A stretch of DNA of 64,000 bases from Symbiodinium natans (taxonomy: Eukaryota > Sar > Dinophyceae > Suessiales > Symbiodiniaceae). The translations under genes were made by a program, and so were the position numbers. Where the stretch lies: positions 188,001 through 252,000 of the forward strand of contig CAJNDS010002833.1 of the NCBI GenBank assembly GCA_905221605.1. The letters are read 5' to 3'. The first letter of the stretch is position 1; each line of letters starts with the position of its first letter. The notes below the pieces were generated by a model. It did not search any database. It saw nothing but the letters and a program-made list of their open reading frames with translations, and was not told where the DNA came from. Shown piece by piece: positions 9,755 through 22,242 of this stretch.

Positions 9755-11462
9755 TGGCACAGCGGTGTTTACGAGGAATGTAGATCAAACCTGGGCAACG
9801 GAAGTTTGGGACATCTGAAGTTGGAACAGGTTTTTTTTAGTTGACGTGAGGGTTTGTAGATGGCAACATTCATGCTCCCCCCTTCGTTTTGAGGAATGGA
9901 TGAACCCTGGGCTTAGGGTTTAAGGTAACCCATAATTCAGGTCCAATTCTGCCAGGCTCCTTCCTCAACCGGCGTGCGCAGAAACCGCTGGGGCCGAAAA
10001 GCTGGTTGAGATCTTGCAAGGACTCCAGCTGATATAAACATGGAATAGCAGCGTGAAATTGTAACAAGCGTATAGTATGATAATGCAATACCAAAATAGA
10101 ACCAGTAGTACAAATAATCGTAAGATTACTACAATATAAACATCGAAGAATATAGAAATTTACGAATAAAATAGTACAATCAGCATCATCGCTCGATTCC
10201 TGACAGGAGTTCGCCGCGAAGCGACGACTTGGGCAGCCAACTCTGTATACTGACCCCTGACGTCCGCCTCGCCCTCGAGATCCCTGGCGCAAGGGCATCC
10301 AGATGCCGGCAAGCGAAGGAGCGAAGCGCAACAGCGACTTCCGCATGCGAGACGACGCCCTCAGTCAGCGAACTCAAGGCCACCGGCCTGATGGTGGTTG
10401 AGGCCTATGGAGCTGCAGCTGTCCCTTTGGCAATATACACGACGTGTCCTGCGTACTGAAGCCTGACAGCACGGTGCCGCGCGATGAAAAAGCCACACCT
10501 TGCGAAAGTAAGGGCGGCCCCTTCTGCCATGTCCCGAAAGCGCCCTCATGTAAGAAAGTCCCTTGTCAAGGTCAGCAGGGGAGTCGAGTGCTTAGGATTG
10601 CATCTCATAGTCCCCCAAACAATGAGCTCCTGAGGGTTGCCCCTTCCAAACCTTCGTCCCTCTTTAGGGTCTATGGCTTGGGGGTTGGGGTTTACGGTTT
10701 GGGTTTACGCCCCCCCCCCCCCCACTTGAGGAAGAGCGGACCCTCCTGGCGTCAGGATGGACACCATACATTCCCCTACTGCAACCCCGAAACCCTAAAC
10801 CCTAAGCCCCCTTTTGTAGGATCGTTGACGAAGTGCGCGTCTTCAGACTTTTTTTGGGGGGGGTCGCCTTAGTCCAGGGCCCATGTTTACCCTAAACCCC
10901 TTCAAACCCTAACCCCTCAACAAACATTGTTTGTATATCATGTATGTTTATCTTACCCCTCGATTATATTATTGTTTTATGTATATATATATATATAAAC
11001 CCTAAACCCTAAACCCTAAACCCTATATATCTCATGGCTCTATGGGGGTTTCCGAAGTTGGGGTCCCGATTATAAGGGGGATCCTACTATTTGGGCGTCC
11101 ATTCCAGGGTCCCTTGTCTTCGTAACCTCCCACATATAATGTGTGTATATATGTGTATATATTTTTTATATACATCGACACAAACACCATGTTTTGGGTT
11201 GAGGGTTTCGTGCTTCCTGGAGCTTCCGCCCTTGGCACTTAACCCTTTTTGGGCCCGGACCCTCAGCCTTTTGGGCGTGTTGCAGACACTGCCCGAAGCC
11301 CTAAACCCCAAACCCTGAACCCTAAACCCCAAACCCTAAACCCTAAACCCTAAACAAACCCCGTGCACCCCAGGTCAAAGTTGGCCAGGTTGGGGCCGAC
11401 GAAAGGGCCGGAGAGCTTCCAGGTGTTTTGGGGGCCCTTAGCTCGTGAAGGTTTAGGGCTTG

Positions 11463-11566
11463 GTTTAGGGTTTAGGGTTTAGGGCTTGGTTTAGGGTTTA
11501 GGGTTTAGGGTTTAGGGTTTAGGGTTTAGGGTTTAGGGTTTAGGGTTTAGGGTTTAGGGTTTAGGG
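11463..11566 (-). repeat. TTTAGGG array
   Basis: About 14 heptamers of TTTAGGG on the + strand (CCCTAAA on the minus strand), nearly perfect. Interstitial. Confidence 0.95.
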
Positions 11567-12155
11567 TGAGGCTTCATGTACCCTCAACCCTAAACCGTGC
11601 AGGGGGGCCTCAGAGGTGTTCGGGGTTTGGGGATTTTGGGTTTTTCGCTCGTTGGCCCGGAGTGAGGGGCGAAACAGTCGTCACTTTGGATGTTTGGGTC
11701 CGTGAAATGAAACTGTCCTCGCTTTTGAATGTCTGGGTTCGCGAAATGAGGGCGGGTGGGAGGGGGAAGGGGGTGGGGGGGGGGGGGGGGGGAGGGGTAA
11801 TGACGGGGTGCCCAAAATTAATTGGCTTGAGGGTGCAGTCGGCATGTGAGCTCAAACTATGTGCCGCCCCAGTACAGCTAATCTAGGGAACCCTAAACCC
11901 TAAGCCCTAAACCCTGTAGGGTGAGGCGGATACCTCTCACCTTGGGCTTACAGGGTGTGGCCCAAAAATCCATGGAACCCCACCACACCCAAAACGGCCC
12001 GTGAAATGTTCAGGAGGGGGCGGGGGTGTTGTTCTAAATGCTGGTCCACCTAAGCATCATGTAATTACATGTCTCGTAGGCTTCCTCTTACAGAAGAGCC
12101 CTAAACCCTAAACCCTAAACCCTAAACCCTAAACCCTAAACCCACTGGCAGCCAG

Positions 12156-13991
12156 GTCCTGAGCAAGGCCTACGCGCGTGCTGCTGAGTCGCAGCTCGTG
12201 AACGCGCCCAGTGCCATGGGTATGGAGGCCGCTTCTGGGTTTAGGGTTTAGGGTTTAGGGTTTTAGGGTTTTAGGGTTTTAGGGTTTTATGGTTTTAGGG
12301 TTTTTGGGCTTTGGGGATTCAGGGTTTTAGGGTTTTAGGGTTATAGGGCTTTGGGGTTTTAGGGTTTTAGGGTTTTAGGGTTTTAGGGTTTTTAGGGTTT
12401 TAGGGTTTTAGGGTTTTAGGGTTTTAGGGTTTTAGGGTTTCAGGGTTTCAGGGTTTTAGGGTTTTAGGGTTTTAGGATTTTAGGGTTTTAGGGTTTCTGC
12501 AGGCTTCACAGGCCTCAGTGTTTCTGCGCGCCCAAGAGGTCACAAAGTAGGCCCAGTCTGAGGCTTTGCCCAAGTTCCGCGGATCCCTGCTGCAGTGCCA
12601 GTCAGGGTTTAGGGTTTAGGGTTTAGGGTTTAGGGTTTAGGGTTTAGGGTTTAGGGTTTAGGGTACATCGTGCTCCAACTCCTTCCGCAGGAGGCCGTCG
12701 GCACCCTGGCGCTGGCGAGGCCTTTTGAGACAGTTCCGAGAGATGGTCGGGTGAATGCTGTGAGCAGAGATGTGCGATTTGAACGTACTCGGGGCTTCAG
12801 GGTTTAGGGGTTAGGATTTAGGGTATAGGGTTTAGGGTTTCAGGAAGCAGAAGCTAAGTAGATGTCCAGACTGACAGTTGTACAAAGTTGGCTTGGGCAA
12901 CAAAACTTCGAGATACTGCGAGACAACCACCTGCATCTCCAACAGACTGCCCGTCGCCCTGCGACGTTCAGCGGCTAAGCGTGCGAGCGCACGCAGACCG
13001 CTGCTCCTTTGCAGCTTGCAGTTTAGGGGCGTTTTTGATGGCATGAGCCAAACCCTCTCTGGCAGCCAGGCGCCTAGCAGACGCGCGGACGCAACTTCTG
13101 TCAGAGCTGCAGCAGCCAAGACCCTGGACCAAAGTACGTACAGGGTTGCGGTGGGGGTGCAGGGTGCTGAAGCTTAGGCGCACACTAAGAGTGCAGCCTC
13201 TCAGTTCTCACATGCCAGATGCATGTGCCAAAAGCCTGCTTGTTGCCGCTTCAGCCGAACATTACTTCTAAGGCGATGTGAGTATCATGAGGCAGAGGCT
13301 TGGCGGAGGTTTCGGGGCTTTTTAGGGATTAGGGGCAAGTTGAAACCCCCCCCCCAACCCCCCACTCCCGTCCCTAAACCACTCCCAGGCATGCTTCAAC
13401 CCCGGGCCAACTCCTGTAGGAAACTTGCTGCCTTTTGCCTTTAGGGTTTTTGGGCTCTTATGTATACAGCGTCTACATTACACATGTTTCTATTGGTGCG
13501 AACCCTACCTCATAAACAGCACCAAAGAAGTAAGTGCGGGGTTGTCTCTGCTGGGCTACCTGCCAATGTTGCCGCCCAGGCAGACCCATCGCCTTCAGGC
13601 AACACCTTTTAGGGTGTAGTTGTTTTGTTGGGAAGGAGTTCAGGCGGGGGGCGAGGGGGGAACCAAACCCCAAACCCTGTAAACCTTAAAGTATTGGCAT
13701 GCAGGGTTCGCATCGCGCACACGCCAGCTACCTTTGAAAGGGTTCTTAAAAGAGGGGAGGATTTAGGGTTTCGGGTCCGGGCAGAGGCGGTGCCTATACG
13801 CCTTAGGGCAGTAAGGGCAGCCTTAGGCAGAGTACTCGTAGGGAGTACCAAACGACATTGCATTACTTACCCCTGATCTTAGGGACACTGTCTTGTCTGA
13901 AAGGTGCTTGGAGGCTTCGTGGATAAAGGGCTTAGGATGTTGAGGGTTTAGGGTTTAGGGTTAGTGTCAAGGAGAATCTCAAGGGTGTTTT

Positions 13992-14047
<56 letters not shown>

Positions 14048-16402
14048 CACAGCTGTGTGTGTGGAGTTGCACCTTATCAGCATGGGGCTTCGGCCGCGTG
14101 GGTCCATCTAGCAGTTTATGAAGGCTTAAACCCTAAACCCTAAACGCCTAAACCCCTAAACCTCTAAACCCTAAACCCTAAACCCTTTTTAGGGGCAGAG
14201 GGTTCAGGGAAGGACAGGTAAACATTGTCATGAGCTGGAAGTCAAACGAACTCCGGGAAGGGTGTCTAGTTTACCGAAAATAGGGGACCCCCATAGTAGA
14301 CCCCCAAATAGTAGGATCCCCTTATAATAAGGACCCCAATAAGGTACCCCTAAACCCTGGACCCTGGACCCGAAACCCTATATGCTCTCATCTCTTGCAG
14401 GTGATCAGTACTGAGAAGTCGCAACTGTCTGGCGAGCTGAGCACGATCCAGGATCGCTCCAAGAAGCTGAAACTTTCTAGCCTCGGCAGAATACAAGGCT
14501 TCGTGATTCTTTACATTGCACAAGGGATGTTTCATGTTTTCCCACATTGGGTGTAAGAGGATTAGATTATTCAGAAATATTTTTTCAGTGGATTTGCTAA
14601 ACTTGAGCCCTGGTTTCGGTTTGAGCTTCTGCCGGCGCAAAGAGGACAACCACGCCCTTCTCCAGTCCAACTACGACGCACTCAAGAAGGCGAGCGCAGA
14701 TGAGCCTAGCAGTTGCAGCGATGCCTTATTTTGAGGGCGGGGGGGGGGGGGGCAATGCCTTTAAATGACGAAGCAGACCTTGAAGTCTTAAAGTGCACAG
14801 GGGATGGTTATGACCCTGAGGAAGATTCCTGAATTAGCCTAAACTTTTAACCCGAAACCTTAAACCCTAAACCCTAAACCTTAAACCCTAAACCCTGTTC
14901 GCTTCTGCATCCCGAACTCAGGGCGTCAGGGGTACGGCGCAAAAAGCGCTGCCATTTGAGATAGGCGTCAAATTGCCAGAATGCAACCGCTAGGAGTAGG
15001 CCCTTATTCCCCTTTTTTAGGGTTTAGGGTCCCTTATGTGCCCCTCTAGACCACAGAGGGCACCGATTTTTTATCCCAGGTTACTCCTGGGTCTAGGTAA
15101 GAATTGTCAGTGGAGCCCTTGAGTGGTTCGGAGCTCTTCCCCTAGATCATTATGGTTGCAGTCAAACTCAAGGGGGAACGCCCTTGGCTCAACAGGCAGC
15201 GGCGCCCGCTGATGGAGCTGCTGTTCCAGAGGCGGCCTGAGTGCTCTCCTTTTGAGGGGGGGGGGCTGGGTAACATGCGGCCTCGCGCTGGCACGCAACT
15301 TAGTAGCTGAATGAGTACACTTTGAGTACACTTTGCACTTTACACTGTTTGGGATACTATAATCCCATATAGAACTGAAAGTGTACACTTGTTGGGGGGC
15401 TTCTAAACCTAGCAACTAAGGCAACGCTGATTCCACGCCTACACAAGGGCAGCGAACGAGAAAGGAAAGCCCTTCCTGGACCTCCAAACCTGTAGCTTGT
15501 CATTCCCACAAAGCCCCTTGCAACCCCCTAAGCCCCCCTAAAACCCTAAACCCCCTGAACTCCAAACCCTATCCTTAAAACCCTAAAACCCTCAACCCGA
15601 AACCCTCCATCAGGCAGAAGAAATCGCGGGCATGTCTGGCGAGCTGCTCCGGAGTTCGAGGCAGGGGGGTGGGAGGAGGGGTGGGGGAGGGGAGAGGGGG
15701 GAGGGGAGGCGCTTTTCAGCATCGTCGAAGAAGATGGGTGCAACTCTCGCAACGCCGGTTCCCAGCGCGGAAAATTTCCTGCTCGGCACGCATGCCAGAA
15801 GTCAGCAAAGCTACAGCCACAAGCGGTGGCAAAGCATGTACGAAAGCGGCAAAGAACCGGATCCTCTAACCCAGCGGAAGCCCTGAACCCGCCGCTCTAA
15901 GCCCTAAACCCTAAACCCTGAACCCCAAGTGAAGGCAACGGGCCTTACTCGGCAGCATGGCCGTCAGCGCGCAGGCGCCGGCTTTTTACGGCTTAGGCCC
16001 ATGGGGGACAAGTTCGGCTTAGGGTTCTTTTGATTATTCTGACTGTTATGATTTTTGATGAGCTATATACTATATATATACTATATATACTATGTATACT
16101 AGTGTTATTGGTAAATCAGACAGTTTTTGTTTGCATTGGCATGAACATTCGAATCTGTTTGTGGTGTTGGAGTTGCTATTGTTGCTGTCTTGAGTCTGGA
16201 CCTTTGAGGTTCATTCAAGACCCTAAACCCTAAACCACTCTCAGCTATATATATATAGAGAGAGAGAGGCACACACGCATATATATATATATATATATAT
16301 ATATTATACATACATACATACATACATACATACATACATACATACATACATACATACATACATACATACATACATACATACATACATACATACATACATA
16401 CA

Positions 16403-16434
<32 letters not shown>

Positions 16435-19400
16435 CATATATGTATATGCATATGTATATGCATATGTATATGTATATGTATATGTAAAAATATGTTTGTA
16501 TGTACAAAAACATTAAAATGTATGTATTATTTTAGTATTAGCGAACCTTAAGCCATTCGCGCGCATACAGCGGTTCGTGGGCCCTAGCATTTGCGTCAGG
16601 GCCCCGGCATAGGGTCAAGAGGGTTTAGGGCCTTGGCAGGGGTTGAGTCTCGGGTTTTGCTCGGGTTTCGGGTATAGGGTTTAGGGCCCCAGGGTTTTGG
16701 GGCATAGGCCTCATGGTTCGAGGCGTCGGGTTTGGGGGGGTTTGGGGTATAGGGTTTCGGGCCCTCGGGTTTAGGAGCATAAAGTTCAGGGCCCTTGGGC
16801 TTGGGGCATAGGTTTGGGGTTTCGAGCCCTCGGGCTTGGGGCGACATAGGGTTTTGGGTTTAGGGTTTAGGGTTTAGGGTTTAGGGTCCACTGCGGGGAG
16901 TTTAGGGGTTAGGGCTGGGCTTGGGGTTTGGAACCTTAGAGTTTAGGGCCTACCGTGTACATTTTCTTATTGTCATGGGATTCTGGGATTCTTTGGGCGA
17001 GTGGGTATTAAGCTGCTTGACTAGTGACAGCAAGGACATGAGATTGAAAACCCTACACCCTAAACTGGCCCTAAACCCCTGTGGCTCAAGTGGCGGGGGC
17101 TCCAAGAGTAGAGTCGGGCCTTTGTTCGCAACTCTTCCAGCTGCAGGCCACATCTCTCCGCGAAGCCCCAAGAAGATCCTGAAAACTGCCTTAGGGTTTA
17201 GGGTTTAGGGTTTAGGGTTTACGGTTCTTAAACACCACCCTATGAACCCTAAAACCTAAGCTCTCGACCCCCTCAACCTCAAACCCCTGCTTCTTGCAGG
17301 AAAGCTCCGGAATGAGGCAGCACGGCTTCTTCGCAGGGGCCTCTGAATTGAGGGTTTTGTTTAAGGTTTTGGGGGTTTAGGGTTTGGGGTTTGGGGTTGG
17401 GGTTTAGGAGGGTGTGGAGATATTGGGTGTTTCGGGTTTCCAGGTAGGCCCCTTTGGGATGCGTTTTCATGTTTGCCTTGGGAAGAGGATCCTACTTGGG
17501 AGTATGTTTAGCTTTTGTCCGGCCAGGGATGGGGGGTTGGTCTGAGGCCTAGCACAAAAGGGCGGAGACCTCGAGACTTTGACGCTCATATCGCTCATGA
17601 AATGCCTGGTTGGCTGTATTTGTGAGCCAAATACCTCCCAAACCGCCCTAGACCCCTTAAAAAACTGTGTCGATTTGGGGTTTAGTTATGCTGGGGCAGA
17701 GGCTTCAGGGTTCAGGGTGCGATTGGCAGTTCGTAGTGTGAACCTGGGTTATTTCGGCCCAGCTGGACAATCGAATCAGTTGGTTTGGGAATAGGGTTTA
17801 GGGTTTAGGGTTTAGGGTTTAGGGTTTAGGGTTTAGGGTTTATATCGGTCCTGGACAAGGTGGACGTCGTCAGCCTCGCGCACGGAGAAGTGTCTCTAGC
17901 ATCCGGGCCGCCCCGCCCGGAGGCGGAGGGCTTAGGAGCGTCTCAGTTCCTAAACCCTAAACCCTAAACCCTAAACCCTAAACCCTAAACCCTAAACCCT
18001 AAACCCTAAACCTTCATTGATTCAGATTCCTTGTGGGGCCTTGGACCCGAAACGCTAAAGCCTAAACCCCAAACCCGAAACCCTAAACCCTTTGCTTCGA
18101 AAGACTCATGCGCCTGAAGTTCCCCTATGCCTCTTCGAGCTCTACCTCTGGCGCCGATGTGGGGGAGAACGGCGGCAAACCCCGAGCCTGTACACAGTTT
18201 TGGGCCTTTTGGGGGTACAAAAACAAAGATGGCGGGTTTTTTCTGCAGTGTCGGCTAAGTCGCGTGATCCCTGAGGCCCTTGAGAAAGGAGCTGAACAAA
18301 GTCTCTAGGAGAGCCCTAAACCCTCAATCCTCTTACTACTTGTATTTCTCACAAGATGCAGGCTCTGGAGTCTTGGGAACTTGCGGTGCGCAAGGCAGAC
18401 CTGTGTCAATGGGGCTCAGGGTGGGGGGTGTTTGGATCATGGCAGTGACGGCGTTTGGCAAAGCATGGGCCGAACGCCAGGTGTGGTTACGTTGAGAATG
18501 TTGTAGGGGGGGCGAGATGCGTTGATGGATGAGAAGCTGGCAGTCCATGACGCTAGGATTCGCGCTAGGCTTCTTCCACGTCCATCCCGCAAACCCTGCG
18601 CCCAGTACCTTTAGACCCAACTCCGGGACCCTCCGCACCACCAAGCGTCCGATGCTCTTGCCAGGTCTACGAGCAGCACATGTGCAGGCTCGAGAAGCAG
18701 GCCTGAGGGATGCGTTGAGCAATTTGGGGCTTAGGGTTCAACCGGCACATTTCGGGGGTACATAGACTGAAGGAGCTATTGTTGCTGAACATTCGCACCA
18801 TTCTGTGTAGGATCCTCTCTTGGCTCTCTCAGAACGCGAAAAAAGGGAAGCTAGCCTCTGCTTAGGACATGTGTTTTTTGGGTTTGCTGCTGTTCTAAAA
18901 CCTTTAACGTACCTAGCAAGGCAAGCGGTATGATTCTCCTTTCATGGTTTTTAGGGGAGTGCTTGGAGGTTCATGGGTACCTTGAACTCTAAATAAAAGT
19001 CTACTTATGACCTACTTAGGGGACTCAGGGAAATTCTTCTCAGTGTAGCTATAACTGGGGTTATAAGTACCCCGAACCTCTAAGTATAGGCCCACCCTAA
19101 ACCCTAAACCCTAAACCCTAAACCCTAAACCCTAAACCCTAAACCCTAAACCCTAAACCCTAAACCCTAAACCCTAAACCCTAAACCCTAAACCCTAAAC
19201 CCTAAACGAAACCCAGAAGGGGCTTGGGAAGCCCAAGGTGGTTACCGCAGACAACAAAGCCTTGGAGACGGGCTTGCTGGTGCTGGGGCCTTGGTAGCCA
19301 AGGGTTGTTTAGGCTGCGGGCGATGCGGCGATGATAATGGTGGATATTGTATTATATCATATTCTATCATCTTATATTATATTCTAGTATATTCTTTTGT

Positions 19401-22242
19401 TATATTTAATTTTCTGATAGATTACTAAATTCTGTTAGTATATGATGATGCTGCTAGATTCTTTAGATCATCTTGAGCCCTGCATCCTCCGGTGCCCTCA
19501 AGCCAAGATGCCCCCCGTTTCTTCGAGGCAGGACTACTGCGGGCAGATCCAGCGCCAAGAGGAGGCATCCTTCTGCGGATCTTGAGAGCGGAACCCTCTA
19601 AAGCCCTAGGTTTTTGGGGTTTTGGGGTTTTGGGGTTTTAGGGTTTAGGGTTTAGGGTTCAGGGCTTAGGGTTTAGGGCTTAGGGTTCAGGGTTTAGGGT
19701 TGTCTACCTTAGTCAAAAGCGAACACACCCAAGAATCTAACGGGCCTTGATGCTGGGATGGCTCCGCACTTTTTTTTGGCAGGAGAAGAGCGAGCTCACG
19801 AGTCAGGCAAGGATGCTCCGGAGCTGGTTGCTTAGGGTCTATCAAGGGACTTATGGAGGGACCCTTATAAGGGACCTTAAGGGTATTTAGGGCTTATCTA
19901 GGAGCTACATAGGTAAAAAGGGGCTATATAAGATATGTGTGTGTGTATATATATATAGGGATAGGGGAAGTGTCCCTCCTTATCCCCTCCCAGAACCCAA
20001 AACCCTAAACCCTAAACCTTGACAACACCCCATGACCCCGAGATCCCTGAAGCGTGCACTCCCTGGCGCATGCGGCTTTCCTAAACCCTAAACCCTAAAC
20101 CCTAAACCCTAAACCCTAAACCCTAAAGGGCTTCGAGATCCCGGCCCACACCCACCGTACCTGCAGCGAATGCCGGCAGGTGGCGGTGGGGCAGAGGGAG
20201 CTCCAGAGCCTCCGCGAGGACAGCGCCTGCTTGTAGGGTTTAGGGTTTAGGGTTTAGGGGGTTTGGGATTGAGACTTGAACAGCTGGCCATATGACCATA
20301 TGGCACCCAAAACCCTGAAACCTGTGAAATCTTCGGTTACATGGTCATACTGCATGTCACAACACACGCCCCTGGCTCCCAGATCATCTCAAGACAGCCC
20401 GGGGTGTGTTTGAGCCGTTTTTGCCAGGATTTGTATGTGGGGTTCATGATATTGAAGGTACCTTATAGGGGGTCCTTATTGTAAGGGGATCCTACTACTT
20501 GGGCTCTTTTTTAGGGTCCCTTACTTTCGTAAACCCCCATGTTGCTCAAAGTGTGGAGTCCCTAGGTAGTGGGTCTTTAGGGTTCATAAGGTCAGGTGCC
20601 TCAGGGCCCTTGAAAGGGGTTTAGGTATGGAAACTTGTAAGGCTTGTCTACCGAGAGTTTAGGGGCGTTCGTGAGCTTTCGGTTTATTGAAGGAGTGAAG
20701 GGCATGCCTTTGAGATGCTTGCCGGGAAGTAACCTCTGATTCCCTGATGCTTTCGAGAGTCGCGCCTTGACAACCTAAACCCGAAACCCTAAACCCTAAA
20801 CCCTGTGTTGGTGAGAGTGCCCACATACCCCGTGTGATGCTGAAGGCTTGAGGGGGTTCGTGGATCTGGCTGACTGCGGAAGTTCCTCGCCCCCTGGTGG
20901 GGTGGAGGACCACAAAAACACAAAGAGAGGGTTTAGGGTTTAGGGTTTAGGGCGGGGGGGGGGGGGGGGGGGGCAGGTCGGGCAAGAAATCCAGCTGCCT
21001 GGTGCTTCGACTCGTTCCGAAGGGCCTCGGGTTGTAGGGCTTGTTTCATCTGTAGCCGCCCAAAGGCCTCCCTTAGAAGGGACGTCGACCCCGAAACCCG
21101 AAACCCTAAACCCTAAACCCTACTACACCCTAAACCCTAAACCCTAAACCCGAAGTTCTTGAACCCGAAGGACATGGAGGCCACCCGCAAGAATTATGAC
21201 GGCCAGCTGGCATCCCTGGCCCGACTTTGCGCTGCCGGCTTTGTAGGGTTTGGGATTTGGGGCTGGGGGTTCACGGGCATTTTCAGGGCAGGTTCCCCCC
21301 TTTTACTAGCAGTCCTTAATAAGGATTCGAATAAGAGCCCAGATGATACGGGATTGTGGTTGCGTCCCGGTGAACAAGATTATGAAAGGTTACAGCACAT
21401 GGTACTACGAATGAAGCAACGTGCGTCCTATTCACTCCTTACCACCTTCATTCTCCCGTCCTGGCTGTTACCTTCACGCCCTTGACCTTTCATGCGGTTT
21501 ACGTGTTCATCCGACTCACTGGCCCCTAGAGGAATACGTTTTTTTCTATAAATTATAGGCTAGCGCATGAATTGTAGTGCAAAAACCGTCTTAAAATTGG
21601 GTGACAGGTGTGAACGGTTAGACCAAGATATGAGAGTTACCGCATGAATGGTTGAGAATGAGTCCGTGAACTAGGTAGTGAGCTGTCATCATGTGAATGG
21701 TGAATAGGGGGTACTAGAATCCCGATTAAGGACTGTTAGTATAAGAGGGAACATCCCAAGTGTGGACCCCCAAGACTGGCAACAAAACAGGCCAAGGCTT
21801 CTCTCCTCCCCGAACCCTTGAAACGCTAAACCCTAAACCCTAAACCCTAAACCCTAAACCCTAAACCCTAACCCCCCTGTCAGGGCATGCTCACGGAGCA
21901 CATTTGCGCCGGGGAGCCCGGGGGGCACATGGGCTGCAGGTAGGGGAGACGCCAGCTCCCAATCAGTGCGCCACCCTAAACCCCAAAAAGTAAGGGTACT
22001 CGTATGAGAATAGTGTAATAGCATATTTCATATAGTAATATATAGTGGTAGAGTAGCATGGTAGTATAGTAGTTTCGTGGTGTTGTACTAGAGTAGTATG
22101 TAGAGTACTATATTACTATAGTTGCAAAATGATTTCTTATCCTCTTAGAACCCCTTGAGAACACCCAACTCGGAGTCCTGGCCCCCACACTCAGACGCTG
22201 TCCCTGCACCTCTCCGAGAAAGACGCGAGCCTCGCAGCGTTA
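12156..22242 (+). CDS. large coiled-coil protein, unidentified (multi-exon)
   Basis: A chain of short exons joins in consistent phase: 12156-12230, 12503-12535, 12691-12719, 13070-13133, 14401-14451, 14645-14695, 15614 onward, 17141-17171, 17300 to about 17334, 18517-18542, 18665-18691, 19532-19558, 19783 onward, 20180-20218, 21171-21236, 21884-21892 and 22195-22242. Joined pieces read, for example, VGTLALARRLADARTQLLSE, LSGELSTIQDNHALLQSNYD and LREDMEATRKNYDGQLASLA, which are heptad-rich coiled coil. Many joins carry a 2-5 base target duplication (GCTTC, GAGG, GCAGA, GGACA), and donors include GT, GC, GA, GG and AC. The gaps at 15614-17141, 17334-18517 and 19783-20180 are not bridged, so two genes are possible. 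Start, stop and function are unknown. The 9-bp exon at 21884 is the weakest link. Confidence 0.5.
12257..12497 (-). repeat. TTTTAGGG octamer array
   Basis: About 30 units, mostly TTTTAGGG with a few TTTCAGGG and GCTTTGGGG variants, filling the intron between the exons at 12156-12230 and 12503-12535. The octamer is distinct from the common heptamer. Confidence 0.9.
12605..12663 (-). repeat. TTTAGGG array
   Basis: Eight perfect heptamers inside the intron that precedes the exon at 12691. Confidence 0.95.
13992..14047 (+). repeat. (TAG)n microsatellite
   Basis: About 18 perfect TAG triplets within a long intron of the coiled-coil gene. Confidence 0.95.
14267..14350. mobile_element. introner, family C
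   Basis: TTTACCGAAAATAGGGGACC at the left, then GACCCCCAAATAGTAGGATC and ATAAGGACCCCAATAAGGTA, ending before CCCTAA. It lies shortly before the exon at 14401. Confidence 0.75.
14996..15097. mobile_element. introner, family F
   Basis: Starts TAGGCCCTTATTCCCC and ends CCCAGGTTACTCCTGGGTCTAGG. The same 3' block (TTACTCC-GGGTCTAGG) closes the SMC3 intron at 44181-44310 and the copy at 52190-52298; a degenerate copy is at 2941-3091. Confidence 0.7.
15300..15420. mobile_element. introner, family I, with 5-bp target duplication
   Basis: TTAGTAGCTGAATGAGTAC at the left and AGCAACTAAG at the right, flanked on both sides by GCAAC (15295-15299 and 15421-15425). The interior shares AGTACACTTT, GGGATAC and ATAGAACTGAAAG with the second copy at 23706-23810. 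Confidence 0.85.
16309..16430 (+). repeat. (CATA)n microsatellite
   Basis: About 30 CATA tetramers followed by TATG/CATATG-rich sequence to about 16490. Open frames through it on the minus strand encode only Met-Tyr-Val-Cys repeats and are not genes. Confidence 0.95.
17785..18012. repeat. TTTAGGG array, exon-like segment, CCCTAAA array
   Basis: TTTAGGG units run to about 17850 and CCCTAAA units from about 17948 to 18012. The segment between them (about 17855-17930) reads SVLDKVDVVSLAHGEVSLAS and may be an exon of the coiled-coil gene or another gene; I could not join it. Confidence 0.6.
18961..19090. mobile_element. introner, family B
   Basis: GCTTGGAGGTTCATGGGTAC at the left and AAGTACCCCGAACCTCTAAG at the right, with the family block ACCTACTTAGGGGACT inside. 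A CCCTAAA array starts immediately after it. Confidence 0.85.
19094..19206 (+). repeat. CCCTAAA array
   Basis: Sixteen perfect heptamers abutting the family B element at 18961-19090. Confidence 0.98.
19838..20000. mobile_element. introner-like element, family H
   Basis: Shares AGGGACTTATGGAGGGACCC, GGGGCTATATAAG and a TGTCCCTCCTTATCCCCTCC end with the fillers of the SMC3 introns at 45690-46167 and 56036-56200. The inverted ends pair imperfectly. Confidence 0.55.
20442..20543. mobile_element. introner, family C (inverse orientation)
   Basis: GGTACCTTATAGGGGGTCCT, GGGGATCCTACTACTTGGGC and GGTCCCTTACTTTCGTAAAC, ending in CCCCCAT. It is the reverse complement of the pattern at 14267-14350. Confidence 0.75.
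21291..21761. mobile_element. enlarged family A element with about 360 bp inserted at its centre
   Basis: The left half (GGTTCCCCCCTTTTACTAGC, AGTCCTTAATAAGGATT) lies at 21291-21340. The right half (AATAGGGGGTACTAGAATCC, AAGGACTGTTAGTATAAG, GGGAACATCCCAA) lies at about 21704-21761. In the other family A copies these halves are adjacent. The insert contains no repeat array and no convincing exon. The whole sits in the intron between exons 21171-21236 and 21884-21892. Confidence 0.7.

Larger units (their letters stand above)
9099..12155. other. repeat-rich stretch with only weak exon candidates
   Basis: Dominated by CCCTAAA/TTTAGGG arrays (9332-9373, 9508-9545, 9635-9754, 11463-11566), a family C element (11040-11132) and G-runs. 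One + strand open frame at about 10229-10459 reads PSVSELKATGLMVVEAYGAA and may be coding, but nothing joins to it. I see no other gene. Confidence 0.5.

Noticed and set aside
15230-15480. A possible exon crossing the family I element (CGLALARNADSTPTQGQ after element removal)
   Set aside because: Adjacent coiled-coil exons 14645-14695 and 15614 join directly in phase with a GCAGA duplication, so this segment is more likely intron; not excluded.
16105-16513. Minus-strand frames rich in Met-Tyr-Val-Cys
   Set aside because: Direct translation of the CATA/TATA microsatellite.
19094-19206. Perfect CCCTAAA array as a chromosome end or subtelomere marker
   Set aside because: Arrays of both orientations lie throughout the window and inside conserved genes, so they are interstitial.
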